Assembly: GCA_900315255.1 (NCBI GenBank)
Contig: OMYH01000015.1
Location: 1 to 47,731, forward strand
Direction of reading: 5' to 3'
DNA from: an uncultured Eubacteriales bacterium
Lineage (GTDB): Bacteria > Bacillota > Clostridia > Oscillospirales > Acutalibacteraceae
DNA: 47,731 bases
Position numbers and translations under genes: made by a program. Positions 18,773-28,933 of this stretch are shown piece by piece. The notes below the pieces were generated by a model. It did not search any database. It was not told the origin of the DNA and saw only the letters and a list, made by a program, of their open reading frames with translations. How positions within the stretch are numbered: the stretch's first letter is position 1; each line of letters opens with the position of its first letter.

Positions 18773-19726
18773 TTATAGGCTGAGCTCATCAACCGCTGCG
18801 TGTACTATCTTCTCTATCGCTTCTTCAAGACTTCCCTGAACACTGCAGCCTGCCGCAGCAAAATGACCGCCGCCGCCAAGCTTTGAGCATATCCACGAAG
18901 CGTTATGATCTCCGTTTGTACGAACGCTTATGCGGTAATAATTATCGCCCTTTTCTTTTACGGTAATACCTGCGGACACTCCCTCTATCTGTCGGGGAAT
19001 AATCGCAAGCCCGTCCATGTCCTCGTCCTTTGCGCCCGTGCGTTTTTCCATATCACGGGTCGTATATACAACAGCTATCTTGTTATCGGCATAGAAACGA
19101 AGTGTGTTTAATACTTCACGCTCAATGTTTATCCGAGCCAAGGATTTTGTATCAAACATCACCCTGTTTATCTCGGCATTTCTGCAGCCAAGCTCGATCA
19201 GATCTGCCGCTATACGCATAGTGTCGGGCGTTACATTAGTGAACCTGAAGCAGCCCGTATCGGTACACATACCCGTATAAATGCAGTCTGCAAGCTGAGG
19301 GTCTATCTCTGTACCAAGCAGTCTGATAAGGTAATAAATATTCTCGCAATTCGACGCAGCGTCAGCATTAACATATCTCATTGAAGCAGTTATATCATTT
19401 GAAGCATGATGATCTATGCAAACATCAATTTTATCCTCAAACTCTTCCTTGAACTCACCCATAAGCGATGGTGAAGCGATATCTACGGTAACAACGGTTT
19501 CATATTCAAAATCCTGCTTCTCCATATCCTTTTCAAGATAAGCGAATTTACCCGCAAGCGTACCGTGTATCAGAACATTAGCCTGCTTGTCAAGCCTTCT
19601 GAGTGCTCTGCATAGGGCATACGCCGAGCCTAATGTATCTCCGTCGGGATAAATATGCGTGAGAATAACATATTTATCTCTTGTTTTCAAATATCCGGCT
19701 ATCTCATTCAGACTGCTCATCTTCAT
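18773..19726 (-). CDS. nrnA: DHH-family bifunctional oligoribonuclease / PAP phosphatase
   Basis: A 317-residue DHH/DHHA1 phosphoesterase. NrnA proteins degrade 2-5-nt RNAs and hydrolyse 3'-phosphoadenosine 5'-phosphate. Visible motifs are THIYPDGDTLGSA (~23-34), VDIASP (~81-86), the DHH triad DHHASND (Asp105-His107) and the C-terminal GGGGHFAAAG of DHHA1. The first ATG (19726) lies very close to its AAGGAAG site, so the second ATG at 19720 may be used. The start overlaps the 3' end of rbfA by 23 bp, implying coupled translation. The position between rbfA and truB is standard in Firmicutes. Confidence 0.92.
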   Translation of the reverse strand: MKMSSLNEIAGYLKTRDKYVILTHIYPDGDTLGSAYALCRALRRLDKQANVLIHGTLAGKFAYLEKDMEKQDFEYETVVTVDIASPSLMGEFKEEFEDKIDVCIDHHASNDITASMRYVNADAASNCENIYYLIRLLGTEIDPQLADCIYTGMCTDTGCFRFTNVTPDTMRIAADLIELGCRNAEINRVMFDTKSLARINIEREVLNTLRFYADNKIAVVYTTRDMEKRTGAKDEDMDGLAIIPRQIEGVSAGITVKEKGDNYYRISVRTNGDHNASWICSKLGGGGHFAAAGCSVQGSLEEAIEKIVHAAVDELSL

Positions 19727-20075
19727 CTTCCTTTATGTCAAGCTCGCCCAATATACGAGATATATTGGCGCTGTACTCTATCGAATCGGTAGCCTCAAAA
19801 ATCATTGAGGGTACATGGCGAAGAGTCAGTCTTGAACCTATCTCATGACGTATATAACCGCTTGCCGATTTCAGTCCCTTGACAGCCTCCTTAGCCTTGT
19901 CAAGTCCCTCCATAGCGCTGACAAACACCTTGCAGTAGCTGAGGTCATTTGAAACCTCGACACGCACAATGCTTATCATAGAATTAGCCACACGGGGGTC
20001 TTTCAGCTCTCTGAGAATCGCCGTAAGCTCACGCTTGATATCCTCGGTGGTCCTTCCCATTCTGTGACTTGCCAT
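19704..20075 (-). CDS. rbfA: Ribosome-binding factor A
   Basis: A 123-residue single-KH-fold 30S maturation factor. The N-terminus (HRMGRTTEDIKRELTAILRE) and LKDPRV are characteristic; VRVEVSNDLSYCKVFVS matches the central strand. AAGGAGTTAAAAT precedes the ATG. It lies 91 bp downstream of infB. That spacer holds a 7-bp inverted repeat (ATGAGAA about 20116-20122 / TTCTCAT about 20144-20150) with no T run, perhaps an mRNA processing or stability element. Confidence 0.94.
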   Translation of the reverse strand: MASHRMGRTTEDIKRELTAILRELKDPRVANSMISIVRVEVSNDLSYCKVFVSAMEGLDKAKEAVKGLKSASGYIRHEIGSRLTLRHVPSMIFEATDSIEYSANISRILGELDIKEDEDEQSE

Positions 20076-20166
20076 ATTTTAACTCCTTTTTGCAAATTCT
20101 ACTTCTTTGCAGAAAATGAGAACGACAATTCTATCTGCTGCCATTCTCATACTTCCGCATTAAAGA

Positions 20167-22800
20167 TTAATCTCTGTATTCCTCTATTATGAACGATTCG
20201 AGAATGTCACCTTCCTTGAGGTCGGAGAACTTCTCAAGTCCTATACCGCACTCAAAGCCTGCTGTTACCTCTTTAACAGAATCCTTGAATCTCTGCAGCG
20301 AGCTCATAGTATCCTCAAATATTACGATACCGTCACGCACTACTCTTACCTGCGAATTCCTTGCAACCTTACCGTTGAGAACATAAGAGCCTGCGATAAA
20401 TCCGACATTCTTGATCTTGATAACGCTTCTGCACTCTGCTCTGCCGAGAACTACCTCTCTGGTCTTCGGCGCAAGCATACCCTTCATGGCAGCTTCGATC
20501 TCCTCGATGCAGTCATAGATAATTCTGTAGCATCTGAGATCAACTCCGTCACGCTTTGCATTCTCCTCCGCAACAGGATCGGGACGAACATTAAAGCCTA
20601 CGATAATAGCGCTCGAAGCCGCTGCAAGCATAACATCGGATTCACGGATAGCGCCTACTGCGCCGTGAATAACATTTACTCTTACCTCATCGTTTGAGAG
20701 CTTCTCGAGTGACTGCTTAACAGCCTCGACAGAACCCTGAACATCTGCCTTTACTATGATCTTAAGCTCCTTGACATCGCCGAGCTGCATCTGCTCAAAG
20801 AGATTGTCAAGTGTAACCATAGACGGCTTCTGTGCATTGAACAGCTCTTCTTTAGCCTGAGATTTTCTCTGCTCAACAAGCTCTCTTGCAAGACGTTCGT
20901 CCGATACTGCGTTGAACGTATCTCCGCCGGACGGAACATCGTCAAGACCTGTTATCTCAACAGGATAAGACGGACCAGCTTCCCTGACCTTCTCACCCTT
21001 GTAGTTAGTCATTGCTCTTACTCTGCCGACAGCCGTACCTGCAACGACAATATCGCCCACCCTGAGCGTACCGTTCTGTACAAGCATAGTAGCAACAGGT
21101 CCTTTACCCTTATCAAGTCTTGCCTCGATAACAGTACCCTTTGCCGCCCTGTCGGGGTTAGCCTTAAGCTCCTTCATCTCCGCAACAAGCAGAACCATTT
21201 CGAGCAGCTCGTCAATATTCTGCTTCTTCTTTGCCGAAACGGGTATACACGGAGTATCTCCGCCCCACTCCTCTGGTACAATATTGTACTCTGTAAGCTG
21301 CTGCTTGACCATGTCAACATTTGCGCCCTCTTTATCTATCTTGTTGATGGCAACGATTATCGAAACACCTGCTGCCTTAGCGTGGTTGATAGCCTCGATC
21401 GTCTGCGGCATGATACCGTCGTCTGCCGCTACTACAAGAATAGCTATATCGGTAACCTGTGCACCTCTTGCTCTCATCGTGGTGAAAGCCTCATGACCCG
21501 GTGTGTCAAGGAAAGTGATCTCCTTGCCGTTGATCTGCGCTCTGTATGCGCCGATGTGCTGCGTAATTCCGCCTGCCTCAGTCGCCGTAACATTCTCCTG
21601 TCTGATTACGTCAAGCAATGAGGTCTTACCGTGATCGACATGACCCATAACAACAACAACAGGCGCTCTCTCAACGAGATTCTCGTCCGAGTCCTCGCTG
21701 TCGTCAATAATCCTCTCTTCAATGGTTACAACCACTTCTTTTTCTACCTTTGCGTGGAACTCCATTGCCACAAGTGCAGCCGTATCGAAATCGATCACGT
21801 CATTCACTGACGCTGCTACGCCCATGAGGAACAGCTTTTTCACAAGCTCTGTTGCTGTGACCTTGAGTCTGAGAGCAAGCTCCGAAACAACGATCTCATC
21901 AGGGATAGTTACCGTGATTGGCTTCTTCTTTCTCTCTGACTCTATTCTCTTCAGACGCTCCTGCTCGGTTTCCTTGCGGGAGTTCTTCGGCTTGCCCCTG
22001 CGCTGCGATTTCTGGTTGATCTTCTGCTTGCTTACGGTACTGTCGCTCTTCATCTTCTCGTTTGCAAGGTCGTCGTACTTTGAGTTGTATCTCTCTATAT
22101 CAACAACAGCCGCTCTTGTGTCGATAACTCTTGAACCTCTTCTGCCGCCGTTGTCGCTTGAAAAGTAACCCGAATCGGAATTATCAGACTGGGCAGACTG
22201 TGTACTCTGCTGTTTGCGCTCGGGAAGCTTCTTCTCCTGCTTCTGCTCGGGTTTCTTGTTGTCTTTGGGCTTTTGTCTGTTATCGGTCGATCTCTGAGGC
22301 TTCTCCTGCTTCACCTGCTTTGGAGCATTTTTGCCGCCTTCATTGATGTCCTTGCCCTCTTTGTTGTCCTTGCCTCTGATGTTCTTATTATTCTCTTTGG
22401 AATTCCTGTTATTCCTGTTATCCTTCTTATCTTTTTTGGTATCCTGCCGGTCTTTTGTATCCTTGCTTTCCTTTTTATCCTTATTATCCTTTGTATACTT
22501 AGCGTTCTTTGAATTCTTTGCTTCAGCTTCGGGAACTTCCTTGACCTCATCGGATATGACCTCGGTTTCCTGTTCCTCTTCTTCCTTTGCTGCGGAAGCG
22601 AGATAAGACTCCAAGCTCCTGACCTCAAATTTCTTTGTGAAATGCTCAAAAACGATGTTCAGTTCATCTTCGGTCAAGGACGACTGAGCGCTCTTTTTCT
22701 TTGTATCGGGAGCTGCATACTCCTGAAGAACATTCACGATCTCCTTTGCGGGAACTCCGAGATCCTTCGCTAAATCATTCACCTTATATCTTATCATCAT
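20167..22800 (-). CDS. infB: Translation initiation factor IF-2
   Basis: 877 residues. The N-terminal IF2_N domain is [19 protein letters not shown], followed by a long Lys/Asn/Asp/Gln-rich disordered stretch (~residues 95-280) and a second IF2_N motif ([19 protein letters not shown]). The GTPase has G1 GHVDHGKT (~385-392), G3 DTPGHEAF (~432-439) and G4 NKID. Beta-barrel and C-terminal fMet-tRNA-binding domains complete it. AAGGAGG lies 9 nt from the first of two adjacent ATGs (22800), and the start overlaps the L7Ae-like gene by 17 bp. The family assignment is certain; the exact start could be one codon later. Confidence 0.97.
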   Translation of the reverse strand: MMIRYKVNDLAKDLGVPAKEIVNVLQEYAAPDTKKKSAQSSLTEDELNIVFEHFTKKFEVRSLESYLASAAKEEEEQETEVISDEVKEVPEAEAKNSKNAKYTKDNKDKKESKDTKDRQDTKKDKKDNRNNRNSKENNKNIRGKDNKEGKDINEGGKNAPKQVKQEKPQRSTDNRQKPKDNKKPEQKQEKKLPERKQQSTQSAQSDNSDSGYFSSDNGGRRGSRVIDTRAAVVDIERYNSKYDDLANEKMKSDSTVSKQKINQKSQRRGKPKNSRKETEQERLKRIESERKKKPITVTIPDEIVVSELALRLKVTATELVKKLFLMGVAASVNDVIDFDTAALVAMEFHAKVEKEVVVTIEERIIDDSEDSDENLVERAPVVVVMGHVDHGKTSLLDVIRQENVTATEAGGITQHIGAYRAQINGKEITFLDTPGHEAFTTMRARGAQVTDIAILVVAADDGIMPQTIEAINHAKAAGVSIIVAINKIDKEGANVDMVKQQLTEYNIVPEEWGGDTPCIPVSAKKKQNIDELLEMVLLVAEMKELKANPDRAAKGTVIEARLDKGKGPVATMLVQNGTLRVGDIVVAGTAVGRVRAMTNYKGEKVREAGPSYPVEITGLDDVPSGGDTFNAVSDERLARELVEQRKSQAKEELFNAQKPSMVTLDNLFEQMQLGDVKELKIIVKADVQGSVEAVKQSLEKLSNDEVRVNVIHGAVGAIRESDVMLAAASSAIIVGFNVRPDPVAEENAKRDGVDLRCYRIIYDCIEEIEAAMKGMLAPKTREVVLGRAECRSVIKIKNVGFIAGSYVLNGKVARNSQVRVVRDGIVIFEDTMSSLQRFKDSVKEVTAGFECGIGLEKFSDLKEGDILESFIIEEYRD

Positions 22801-23119
22801 ATTGACATTCCTCCTTTACATCGGTAAGCTTCTTTTTCAGACTATTCGCAAAATTCGGGTCGTCTATCGAAACAACTGCAGCTAATTTTCCGACTGCAAA
22901 GCTAAGCTCATCTTTTGTGCAATCGGATAATACTGTATGTACACTATACCTCTGCGCGTTTTTTTGTATGGTGCTTTTCGTGTTGTTGGAAATATCTCCT
23001 GCCATTATCACAAGCTTTGATTTTCCGTCCGCCATTGAAGAAACAACGGGATCACAGCCGACAGTGAGCTTTCCTGCTCTTCTGATAAGTCCGAGAAAAC
23101 CCAATACGTTACTATTCAT
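22784..23119 (-). CDS. L7Ae/L30e-family RNA-binding protein (YlxQ-like)
   Basis: 111 residues. It begins [21 protein letters not shown] and contains [10 protein letters not shown], the usual L7Ae/L30e/Gadd45-type core. In Bacillus this position is occupied by ylxQ, a kink-turn RNA-binding protein. The ATG at 23119 overlaps the end of ylxR by 8 bp, and an upstream GGAGGAGG supports it. A longer frame reaching 23215 would lie wholly inside ylxR and is unlikely to be used. Confidence 0.88.
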   Translation of the reverse strand: MNSNVLGFLGLIRRAGKLTVGCDPVVSSMADGKSKLVIMAGDISNNTKSTIQKNAQRYSVHTVLSDCTKDELSFAVGKLAAVVSIDDPNFANSLKKKLTDVKEECQYDDKI

Positions 23120-23432
23120 ATTCCGCCAATTCCTCCTCCATACCTGCAAAGACCTCTGCGGGTATATTACACGAAAAAGCTTTTTGGAATCTGCCTGCTT
23201 TCTTTGCGGCTGCAAGGCACTTCAGGCTTTTGCAAAGATAGGCTCCTCTGCCGGGCTTCTTGCCTGTAAGATCAAGCGAAACAGTGCCCTTGCTCAAGAC
23301 ATTTCCGTCATCATCCTTAACATCGGGAGCCTTGACCACTCTGATAAGCTCCTTTTTCGGCTTCATTTCACCGCAGCCGCTGCATTTTCTCAGCGGTATT
23401 TTCTTTTTAACCACAGTCACTCCGCCTTTCAT
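23112..23432 (-). CDS. ylxR: YlxR-family nucleic-acid-binding protein (DUF448)
   Basis: 106 residues; members are usually about 90. The signature KKIPLRKCSGCGEMKPKKEL is at the N-terminus, and GRGAYLCKSLKCLAAAKK is the conserved second half. The family binds RNA, and reports from memory connect it to RNase P or transcription regulation. The ATG at 23432 has no clear ribosome site, whereas GGCGGAG lies properly before a GTG at 23414, so the true start may be there. It lies 13 bp downstream of nusA, within the operon. Confidence 0.9.
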   Translation of the reverse strand: MKGGVTVVKKKIPLRKCSGCGEMKPKKELIRVVKAPDVKDDDGNVLSKGTVSLDLTGKKPGRGAYLCKSLKCLAAAKKAGRFQKAFSCNIPAEVFAGMEEELAEYE

Positions 23433-23445
23433 CTGCTATATCATA

Positions 23446-24633
23446 TTACTCATTATCCTCGAGATCAACCGTTTCCTCTGCTGTCTGATCCTCGGCTATA
23501 ATGTCCTCCTCTTCATCATCGGAATTGTAAACTCCGCTCTCGGGACGAATATCTATCTTCCACTCTGTAAGCCTTGCAGCAAGTCTTGCGTTCTGTCCCT
23601 TGTTGCCTATTGCGAGAGAAAGCTGGTCGTCGGGTACTATTACCTCGCATTTCCTGATCTTATTTTCGGGATCGTCCTCAACGATCTTGACGCTCAGAAC
23701 CGATGCGGGAGAAAGCGCATTCGCAATGAACTCCTCGGGCTTTTCCTTATATTCAATAATATCTATCTTCTCGCCGCCCAGCTCCTCGACGATCTTCTCG
23801 ACTCTTGTTCCTCTTGTTCCTATGCAAGCGCCCACAGGGTCAACGTCTGCTTTCTTTCTGAGTACGGCTATCTTTGTTCTTGAACCCGGCTCTCTTGCAA
23901 CCGACTTTATCTCAACAATACCGTCCTTTATCTCGGGCACTTCAAGCTCGAACAATCTCTCGATGAACTCGTTGCAGGTACGGCTGATGATCGCCTTCGG
24001 TCCCTTGTTCTTGCCCTTCTTTCCGGGAACAGGCTCGGTCTCGCTGAGAATATCCGCAATGTACACCTTAACAACATCGCCCTCTTTGAGATCCTTTAGT
24101 CCTGCCTGCTCTGCCTTTGTAAGAGTTGCAATCGACTTATCTATCTTGATAGACGCATTGCCCGAGATAGGATCGATATTCACAACATATGCGGAAACGA
24201 TCTCTTTCTGCTTCTTTGAGAATTCTTCAAGAGTCATTTCTCTCTCTTTATCCCTGATGCCCTGCCTGATAACGCTTCTTGCGTTCTGAATAGAGATCCT
24301 GCCGAGCTTCTTGGGGTCAACGGCGATCTTCACTTTACTTCCGATCTCTGCATTGATGTCAATATCTCTTGCTTCATGCTCGGAGATCTCCTTATTCGGG
24401 TCTGTCACATAGTCTACGACCGTTTTTTGAATATATACGCTAAAGATCTCCTTTTCCTCATCAACGATAAAAACAACATCATCATTATCAAGGCTGCTTT
24501 TGCAAGCCTTTTCAATAGACTTTTTAATATTATCTATTATCGATGCAACCGGAACGCCTCTCGTCTTTTCAAGCTCTTTCATCGCTTCAAACATATTGAA
24601 CTCGTTATCGGTGCTTGCACTTTTCTTTTTCAT
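23446..24633 (-). CDS. nusA: Transcription termination/antitermination factor NusA
   Basis: 395 residues. The N-terminal RNA-polymerase-binding domain is followed by an S1 domain (~135-205) and two KH domains; GACIGTRGTRVEKIVEELGGEKIDI and, later, LSLAIGNKGQNARLAARLTEW are the KH GxxG loops (given here as landmarks, not a full string). It lacks the extra C-terminal acidic repeats of proteobacterial NusA, and ends in a short acidic tail. It modulates pausing, termination and antitermination. It follows rimP directly in the same operon. Confidence 0.96.
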   Translation of the reverse strand: MKKKSASTDNEFNMFEAMKELEKTRGVPVASIIDNIKKSIEKACKSSLDNDDVVFIVDEEKEIFSVYIQKTVVDYVTDPNKEISEHEARDIDINAEIGSKVKIAVDPKKLGRISIQNARSVIRQGIRDKEREMTLEEFSKKQKEIVSAYVVNIDPISGNASIKIDKSIATLTKAEQAGLKDLKEGDVVKVYIADILSETEPVPGKKGKNKGPKAIISRTCNEFIERLFELEVPEIKDGIVEIKSVAREPGSRTKIAVLRKKADVDPVGACIGTRGTRVEKIVEELGGEKIDIIEYKEKPEEFIANALSPASVLSVKIVEDDPENKIRKCEVIVPDDQLSLAIGNKGQNARLAARLTEWKIDIRPESGVYNSDDEEEDIIAEDQTAEETVDLEDNE

Positions 24634-24662
24634 GTGATCATATCCTTTCTGTAAAGTAATTA

Positions 24663-25142
24663 CTATTCAAAATCGTCCAGCTTCACATAGACAGCGTCCT
24701 TTTTATTGAATGATACTTCATTCTCACCGCTGTGGTCTTCAACGGTAACAACACCGTCCTCATAAGCCTTCAGTACGCCGTTGAATTCCTTGCCTATCCC
24801 CTCTATCGGACGGATCATTTTGATCATTATATCCGCTCCGAGATATGCGCCGAAATGTTCATCTCTGATAAGCTCCCTTTCTATGCCGGGTGAGCATACC
24901 TCAAGGCAGTATTCGCCGTCTATCGGGTCAAGCTCATCAAGCGGCGCATCAACGGCACGGCTGACATTCTCGCAATCCTCGATGGTAACTCCCTCGTCAC
25001 GATCGATGTATATTCTCAGATACCACGACGCTCCCTCTTTGACATAGCGAACATCCCATAGCCTTAGTCCCTGCGAATTGACAATAGGCTCAACCAATGC
25101 CCATACGCTCGAAACGGTATTACCGCCCTTTTTCTTAGCCAT
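24663..25142 (-). CDS. rimP: Ribosome maturation factor RimP
   Basis: 159 residues. The family marks are GLRLWDVRYVKEGASWYLR, IDRDEGVTIEDCENVSRAVD and LEVCSPGIERELI. It assists 30S subunit assembly. The ATG at 25142 is chosen because GGAGTGA lies 5-6 nt upstream and the protein then starts MAKKKGG; an extension to 25166 would include that ribosome site. It is the first gene of the nine-gene minus-strand cluster. Confidence 0.94.
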   Translation of the reverse strand: MAKKKGGNTVSSVWALVEPIVNSQGLRLWDVRYVKEGASWYLRIYIDRDEGVTIEDCENVSRAVDAPLDELDPIDGEYCLEVCSPGIERELIRDEHFGAYLGADIMIKMIRPIEGIGKEFNGVLKAYEDGVVTVEDHSGENEVSFNKKDAVYVKLDDFE

Positions 25143-25165
25143 TAAATCACTCCGTATCAAATGCA

Positions 25166-25246
25166 AAGGAGCGGACCTTGTTGCTGTCCACTCCTTGCTT
25201 TATAATCTTACTTTTATATTTTAACACATCAGGGAAAAAAATTCAA
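25166..25246 (-). promoter_or_regulatory. Promoter and leader hairpin of the rimP-nusA-infB cluster
   Basis: On the minus strand, TTGAAT (25241-25246), a 17-bp spacer and TAAAAT (25218-25223). The predicted transcript starts near 25212 and contains an ~11-bp hairpin, AAGGAGTGGAC / GTCCGCTCCTT (complement of 25186-25196 and 25166-25176), ending 24 nt before the rimP start. One arm contains a Shine-Dalgarno-like AAGGAG. There is no T run after it, so it is not a terminator. Confidence 0.6.
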
Positions 25247-25395
25247 GTGTTTTTTAATATTCTTTTACACATCTGCTATTCTTGCGCTGCATTTATAAGA
25301 GTATATTGCATTCGGCGATATGCAAATGCACACCGCCGAACGTTTCTGTCAATTATTTATCATTTACCACTTATCACTCAGCGGAAAAAGCGTTA

Positions 25396-28300
25396 TCAGG
25401 GCTTTTCCGTTGTTACGGTAACATTTGTTGCCGAACCGTGTGCCACTATCCAGATGTCACCGGAATAATGCTCCATATCTTCTGTCTGATTACCCTTACC
25501 GTCGTTGAGTATCCAGTTGTAATCATTGTAGTTTTCAAATGTAAACGTATACCAACCGTCTTCGTCAGCTTCTGTCAGCTTGTTTCCGGGCCATGCCTTG
25601 GAAAGCTCTCCCCCTGCAGGATCCCAGATATAAAGACAAGGATTGAAGACTGTGTCCTCTATTGATACATGGATAGTAGCAGAAACAGGCTCGTCGCTTC
25701 TCACGGGAAGATCCTTTGTTTCTACATCTTCGCTGTCCTCAGCGGGCTTATCCTCATCGCCGAACGGATTCTCTTTGTAAACCACGATACTCTGCGGTGA
25801 GCTTGCAGCAACCAGCCACAGATCGCCCGAGCCTACCATATCTGCTGTCTGACCGTTGTCGCCGTTTACGATCCAGCTGTAGGTGTTGTAGTTTTCGAAT
25901 GTAAAGTTATACCATCCGTTAGCGTCCTTAGTGAGCTTGTTGCCCGGCCAATCCTTCTGCTGCGGCAGCTTTCCTGTCTTTAGGTCGGTATCCCAGATGT
26001 AGAAGTTCGGATGGAAGTCCTCGCCTGTTATCTTAAGGTGCATTGTTGAAGTAACAAGCTCGGTTGTTCTTTCAGGCTTGTTGTAGATATACTTGTATAC
26101 AACCTCTGTTTCTCCGTCAAAGGTACCCTCTGCATTTGCGGGATAATTGTCCTTATCGAGATCATACCAAGTGAAGTTTCTGAAAATAGTTGTATAGCTG
26201 TCGCCGTTTCTTGCTCTGAGCTGAGTCGGGTCAGCAAGCGCTTTTCCGTCCTGATCTACGTGCTTAACGGTAACTGTACCGATTCCGCCCGGGAACGGTA
26301 CATAATAGTAATAAACAGTGGTCGTACCCTCTGTCATCTTGCCCGATGTGTTGTCTGATGTCGAATCAACATCATATTCAACGGCAAGGTTATTAACCGA
26401 ATAAGTTTCATAAGCCTGACCGGGCTTACCCTTGATAGTAGTTGTATAGAACACATCGCCTGTTGCCTTGTCAACGTGCTTAACCTCTACATATGCAGTG
26501 TCTTCGTCTGCAAGAGCCGCTGCGTCAAAGCTATCCTTCGGAACAAGGATAAGTGCGGAATTTGCCTTAACTGTTGCCTTCCCGGAAACTGTTTCGATAG
26601 CTGCAAGACCTGCTGTCTGATCATTTGCCACTACAACGTAATCCTTAGCTTCCGCACCGCTCGGCTGAGCCGGGATCTTTGCAAGATTGATCGTGTATCT
26701 CTGGATAAGCATGGAGTCCTTAGCGGATACCTTGCCGTCGCCGTCTACGTCTGCAAGCTTGAGCTGATTGTCGTCAAGCTTTGCAAGATTGATCGTATAT
26801 CTGAGGATAACAAGTGCGTCCTTTGCGGATACCTTGCCGTCGCCGTCTACATCGCCAAGCAGGCCGCTGCCCGAACCGCCGGGGAGTGTAACCTCAGCCT
26901 CTTCACCGTTTCCGTTGAAGTATACAAGAACATTGCTCCACTGACCCTGTGCGTCTGCAAGGTTGTCAAGCGAATAACCGATCATACCTGCGGGAACATC
27001 AAGCTTCTCCATAGCGTCGCCCGAAGCGTGTGTTCCGTCAGAGAATGCGTCAAAATTCTCTCTGAGCTTGATGCAGCCCTTATAATATGCTATAAGATCG
27101 GCAAATTCGGGAACTCTTGACCAGTCAAGCATATTGATATCGGGAGATGACTTGTAGCTGTTGTGATCGCCGTACTTTGTTCTTGCAAATTCTTCACCTG
27201 CAAGGATAAACGGCAGACCCTGCGAAGTCATAACGATAGCAGCAGAAAGCTTGTTGCTTGCAACAAAATCTTCGTCTCTTACGCCGTACATATTTGTGTC
27301 GGTGCCATAGGTAGATGCAACAAGTCTGTCATAGAGAGTCTGGTTATCATGGCAGCATGAATACATTACATTCTGTCCGGGAACCTGAGTCTTCCATGTA
27401 GCCGAACCGTCATAGTGTCCCTTAATACTGTCATAAAGCTTCGAAGCAAACGAACCCTTTGTATCCGATACAAATCCGGGAGATGTGAGGTCGTCGAATG
27501 CCTTACCCTTAATGGAGTCACGGGCGTCATCGTTGAAGAAGCCGATCCTCTCGCTTACTCTCATACACTTTGACTGCTCGCAGAGCTGTGTTCTGTTGCC
27601 TGCCCAGTTCATCTTGTCAACTGTTGTGCCGAGTACCCAGCCCTCGCCGTATGTGATTATCCTTGTGTCGATCTTGTCAAGCTCTTCACGGATAACATTC
27701 ATAGTATCGCAGTCATGCAGACCCATAAGGTCAAATCTGAATCCGTCAATATGATACTCGTTTGCCCAGTATACTACGGAGTCAACCATAAAGTTTTTGA
27801 ACATTTCACGCTCGGAAGCTGTATCATTTCCGCAGCCCGAACCGTTTGACCAGCCGCCGTCAGCTGTTTGTCTGTAATAGTAATCAGGCTCTGTGAGGTT
27901 GAACCATGAATCGCCCGAAGAATAAGTATGATTGTAAACTACGTCCATAATAACGCCTATTCCGTTATCGTGGAGAGCCTTGATCATCTGCTTCATCTCG
28001 TTGATCCTGACGTTGCCGTCATACGGATTCGAAGAATATGAACCCTCGGGAACATTGTAGTTCTTAGGATCGTAGCCCCAGTTGAACTGTGTATCATCGC
28101 CTGCCTCGTCAACCGAGCCAAAGTCGTACATCGGGTTGATCTGAACATAAGATATGCCGAGATCCTTGATGTAGTTCATACAGGTCTTGACATCGCCTGC
28201 GTTTTCCAGTGTTGTTTCAAGTTCTGTGAAAGCAAGGTACTTTCCTCTGTTCTTCTCGCTTACACCGGAATCGGGGTCATAGGAGAAGTCCTTTATATGA

Positions 28301-28860
28301 ACCTCCCATACTGTAGCGTCCGTTGCCTCTTCGGTCATAACGTGCTTGTCGTTCTCCCATCCTGCAGGGTCGGTTGAATCCAGATCAACTACCATGCCTC
28401 GGTTGCCGTTAACGCCTGCTGCCTTTGCATAGATGTCGACTACTTCAACACCTTCGGGATTGAGAGCATTCTTGATGAAGTATGTGTAGTAAACGTTCTT
28501 ATTATCGCCCTCTACCACTGTGCTCCAGACGCCCGTATCCTTATCCAGAGTCATAGCAGTTGATGAAATAGCTGTCCCCGCTTCGCCTGCGCTCTCATCG
28601 TCGCCGTGGCTGTAAAGCATAAGATCTACTTCTGTTGCCGTAGGCGCCCACACCTTAAAGGTCGTCTTTTCCGGAGTGTAGTTTGCTCCGAGATCGCCGC
28701 CCGCATACGTTGGATATGTGGCAAAATTACCGACTTCAAGCGTATCAACGCTCTTTGCAGCTTCTTCGTCCGCATATGCGCTTACACTGCCGACAGCAGT
28801 GAACGTACCTGCCAGCATTGCAGCAGCGATCAAGATCGACATAGTCTTCTTGAATCTCAT
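25396..28860 (-). CDS. Secreted type I pullulanase with internal dockerin, MucBP-like and CBM26-like modules
   Basis: 1154 residues, a GH13 debranching enzyme for alpha-1,6 links in starch and pullulan. Signal peptide ~1-30 (SAYA). CBM48-like domain ~45-160. The type I pullulanase motif appears as FNWGYDP (~255-261). Catalytic residues: Asp377 in FRFDLMG, Glu406 in YGEGW, Asp505 in CCHDNQT; region I is DVVYNHT. A type I dockerin (~668-728, loops DVDGDGKVSAKD twice) sits inside the C-terminal beta-sandwich rather than at an end. Two MucBP-like repeats (~789-925) and two CBM26-like repeats (~940-1025 and 1060-1145, each with a WPGNKLT core) follow. AGGAGG fixes the ATG at 28860. It is adjacent to a paralogue (28934-32314). 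Confidence 0.93.
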   Translation of the reverse strand: MRFKKTMSILIAAAMLAGTFTAVGSVSAYADEEAAKSVDTLEVGNFATYPTYAGGDLGANYTPEKTTFKVWAPTATEVDLMLYSHGDDESAGEAGTAISSTAMTLDKDTGVWSTVVEGDNKNVYYTYFIKNALNPEGVEVVDIYAKAAGVNGNRGMVVDLDSTDPAGWENDKHVMTEEATDATVWEVHIKDFSYDPDSGVSEKNRGKYLAFTELETTLENAGDVKTCMNYIKDLGISYVQINPMYDFGSVDEAGDDTQFNWGYDPKNYNVPEGSYSSNPYDGNVRINEMKQMIKALHDNGIGVIMDVVYNHTYSSGDSWFNLTEPDYYYRQTADGGWSNGSGCGNDTASEREMFKNFMVDSVVYWANEYHIDGFRFDLMGLHDCDTMNVIREELDKIDTRIITYGEGWVLGTTVDKMNWAGNRTQLCEQSKCMRVSERIGFFNDDARDSIKGKAFDDLTSPGFVSDTKGSFASKLYDSIKGHYDGSATWKTQVPGQNVMYSCCHDNQTLYDRLVASTYGTDTNMYGVRDEDFVASNKLSAAIVMTSQGLPFILAGEEFARTKYGDHNSYKSSPDINMLDWSRVPEFADLIAYYKGCIKLRENFDAFSDGTHASGDAMEKLDVPAGMIGYSLDNLADAQGQWSNVLVYFNGNGEEAEVTLPGGSGSGLLGDVDGDGKVSAKDALVILRYTINLAKLDDNQLKLADVDGDGKVSAKDSMLIQRYTINLAKIPAQPSGAEAKDYVVVANDQTAGLAAIETVSGKATVKANSALILVPKDSFDAAALADEDTAYVEVKHVDKATGDVFYTTTIKGKPGQAYETYSVNNLAVEYDVDSTSDNTSGKMTEGTTTVYYYYVPFPGGIGTVTVKHVDQDGKALADPTQLRARNGDSYTTIFRNFTWYDLDKDNYPANAEGTFDGETEVVYKYIYNKPERTTELVTSTMHLKITGEDFHPNFYIWDTDLKTGKLPQQKDWPGNKLTKDANGWYNFTFENYNTYSWIVNGDNGQTADMVGSGDLWLVAASSPQSIVVYKENPFGDEDKPAEDSEDVETKDLPVRSDEPVSATIHVSIEDTVFNPCLYIWDPAGGELSKAWPGNKLTEADEDGWYTFTFENYNDYNWILNDGKGNQTEDMEHYSGDIWIVAHGSATNVTVTTEKP

Positions 28861-28898
28861 AATAATTGTTCCTCCTTGTAATTTGTTTTTATTCAAGC

Positions 28899-28917
28899 GG
28901 GATAAGACCATTATCCC
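28899..28917 (-). other. Hairpin between the two pullulanase genes
   Basis: GGGATAA (28899-28905) / TTATCCC (28911-28917), without a following T run on the minus strand. It sits in the 73-bp spacer. It may be a weak terminator or stabiliser of the upstream mRNA; no separate promoter was recognised for the downstream gene, so co-transcription is likely. Confidence 0.4.
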
Positions 28918-28933
28918 ACACAATAAAACGATG

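Noticed and set aside
28899-28917. Strong terminator separating the two pullulanase genes
   Set aside because: The stem is only 7 bp and lacks a T run, so it was recorded only as a hairpin.
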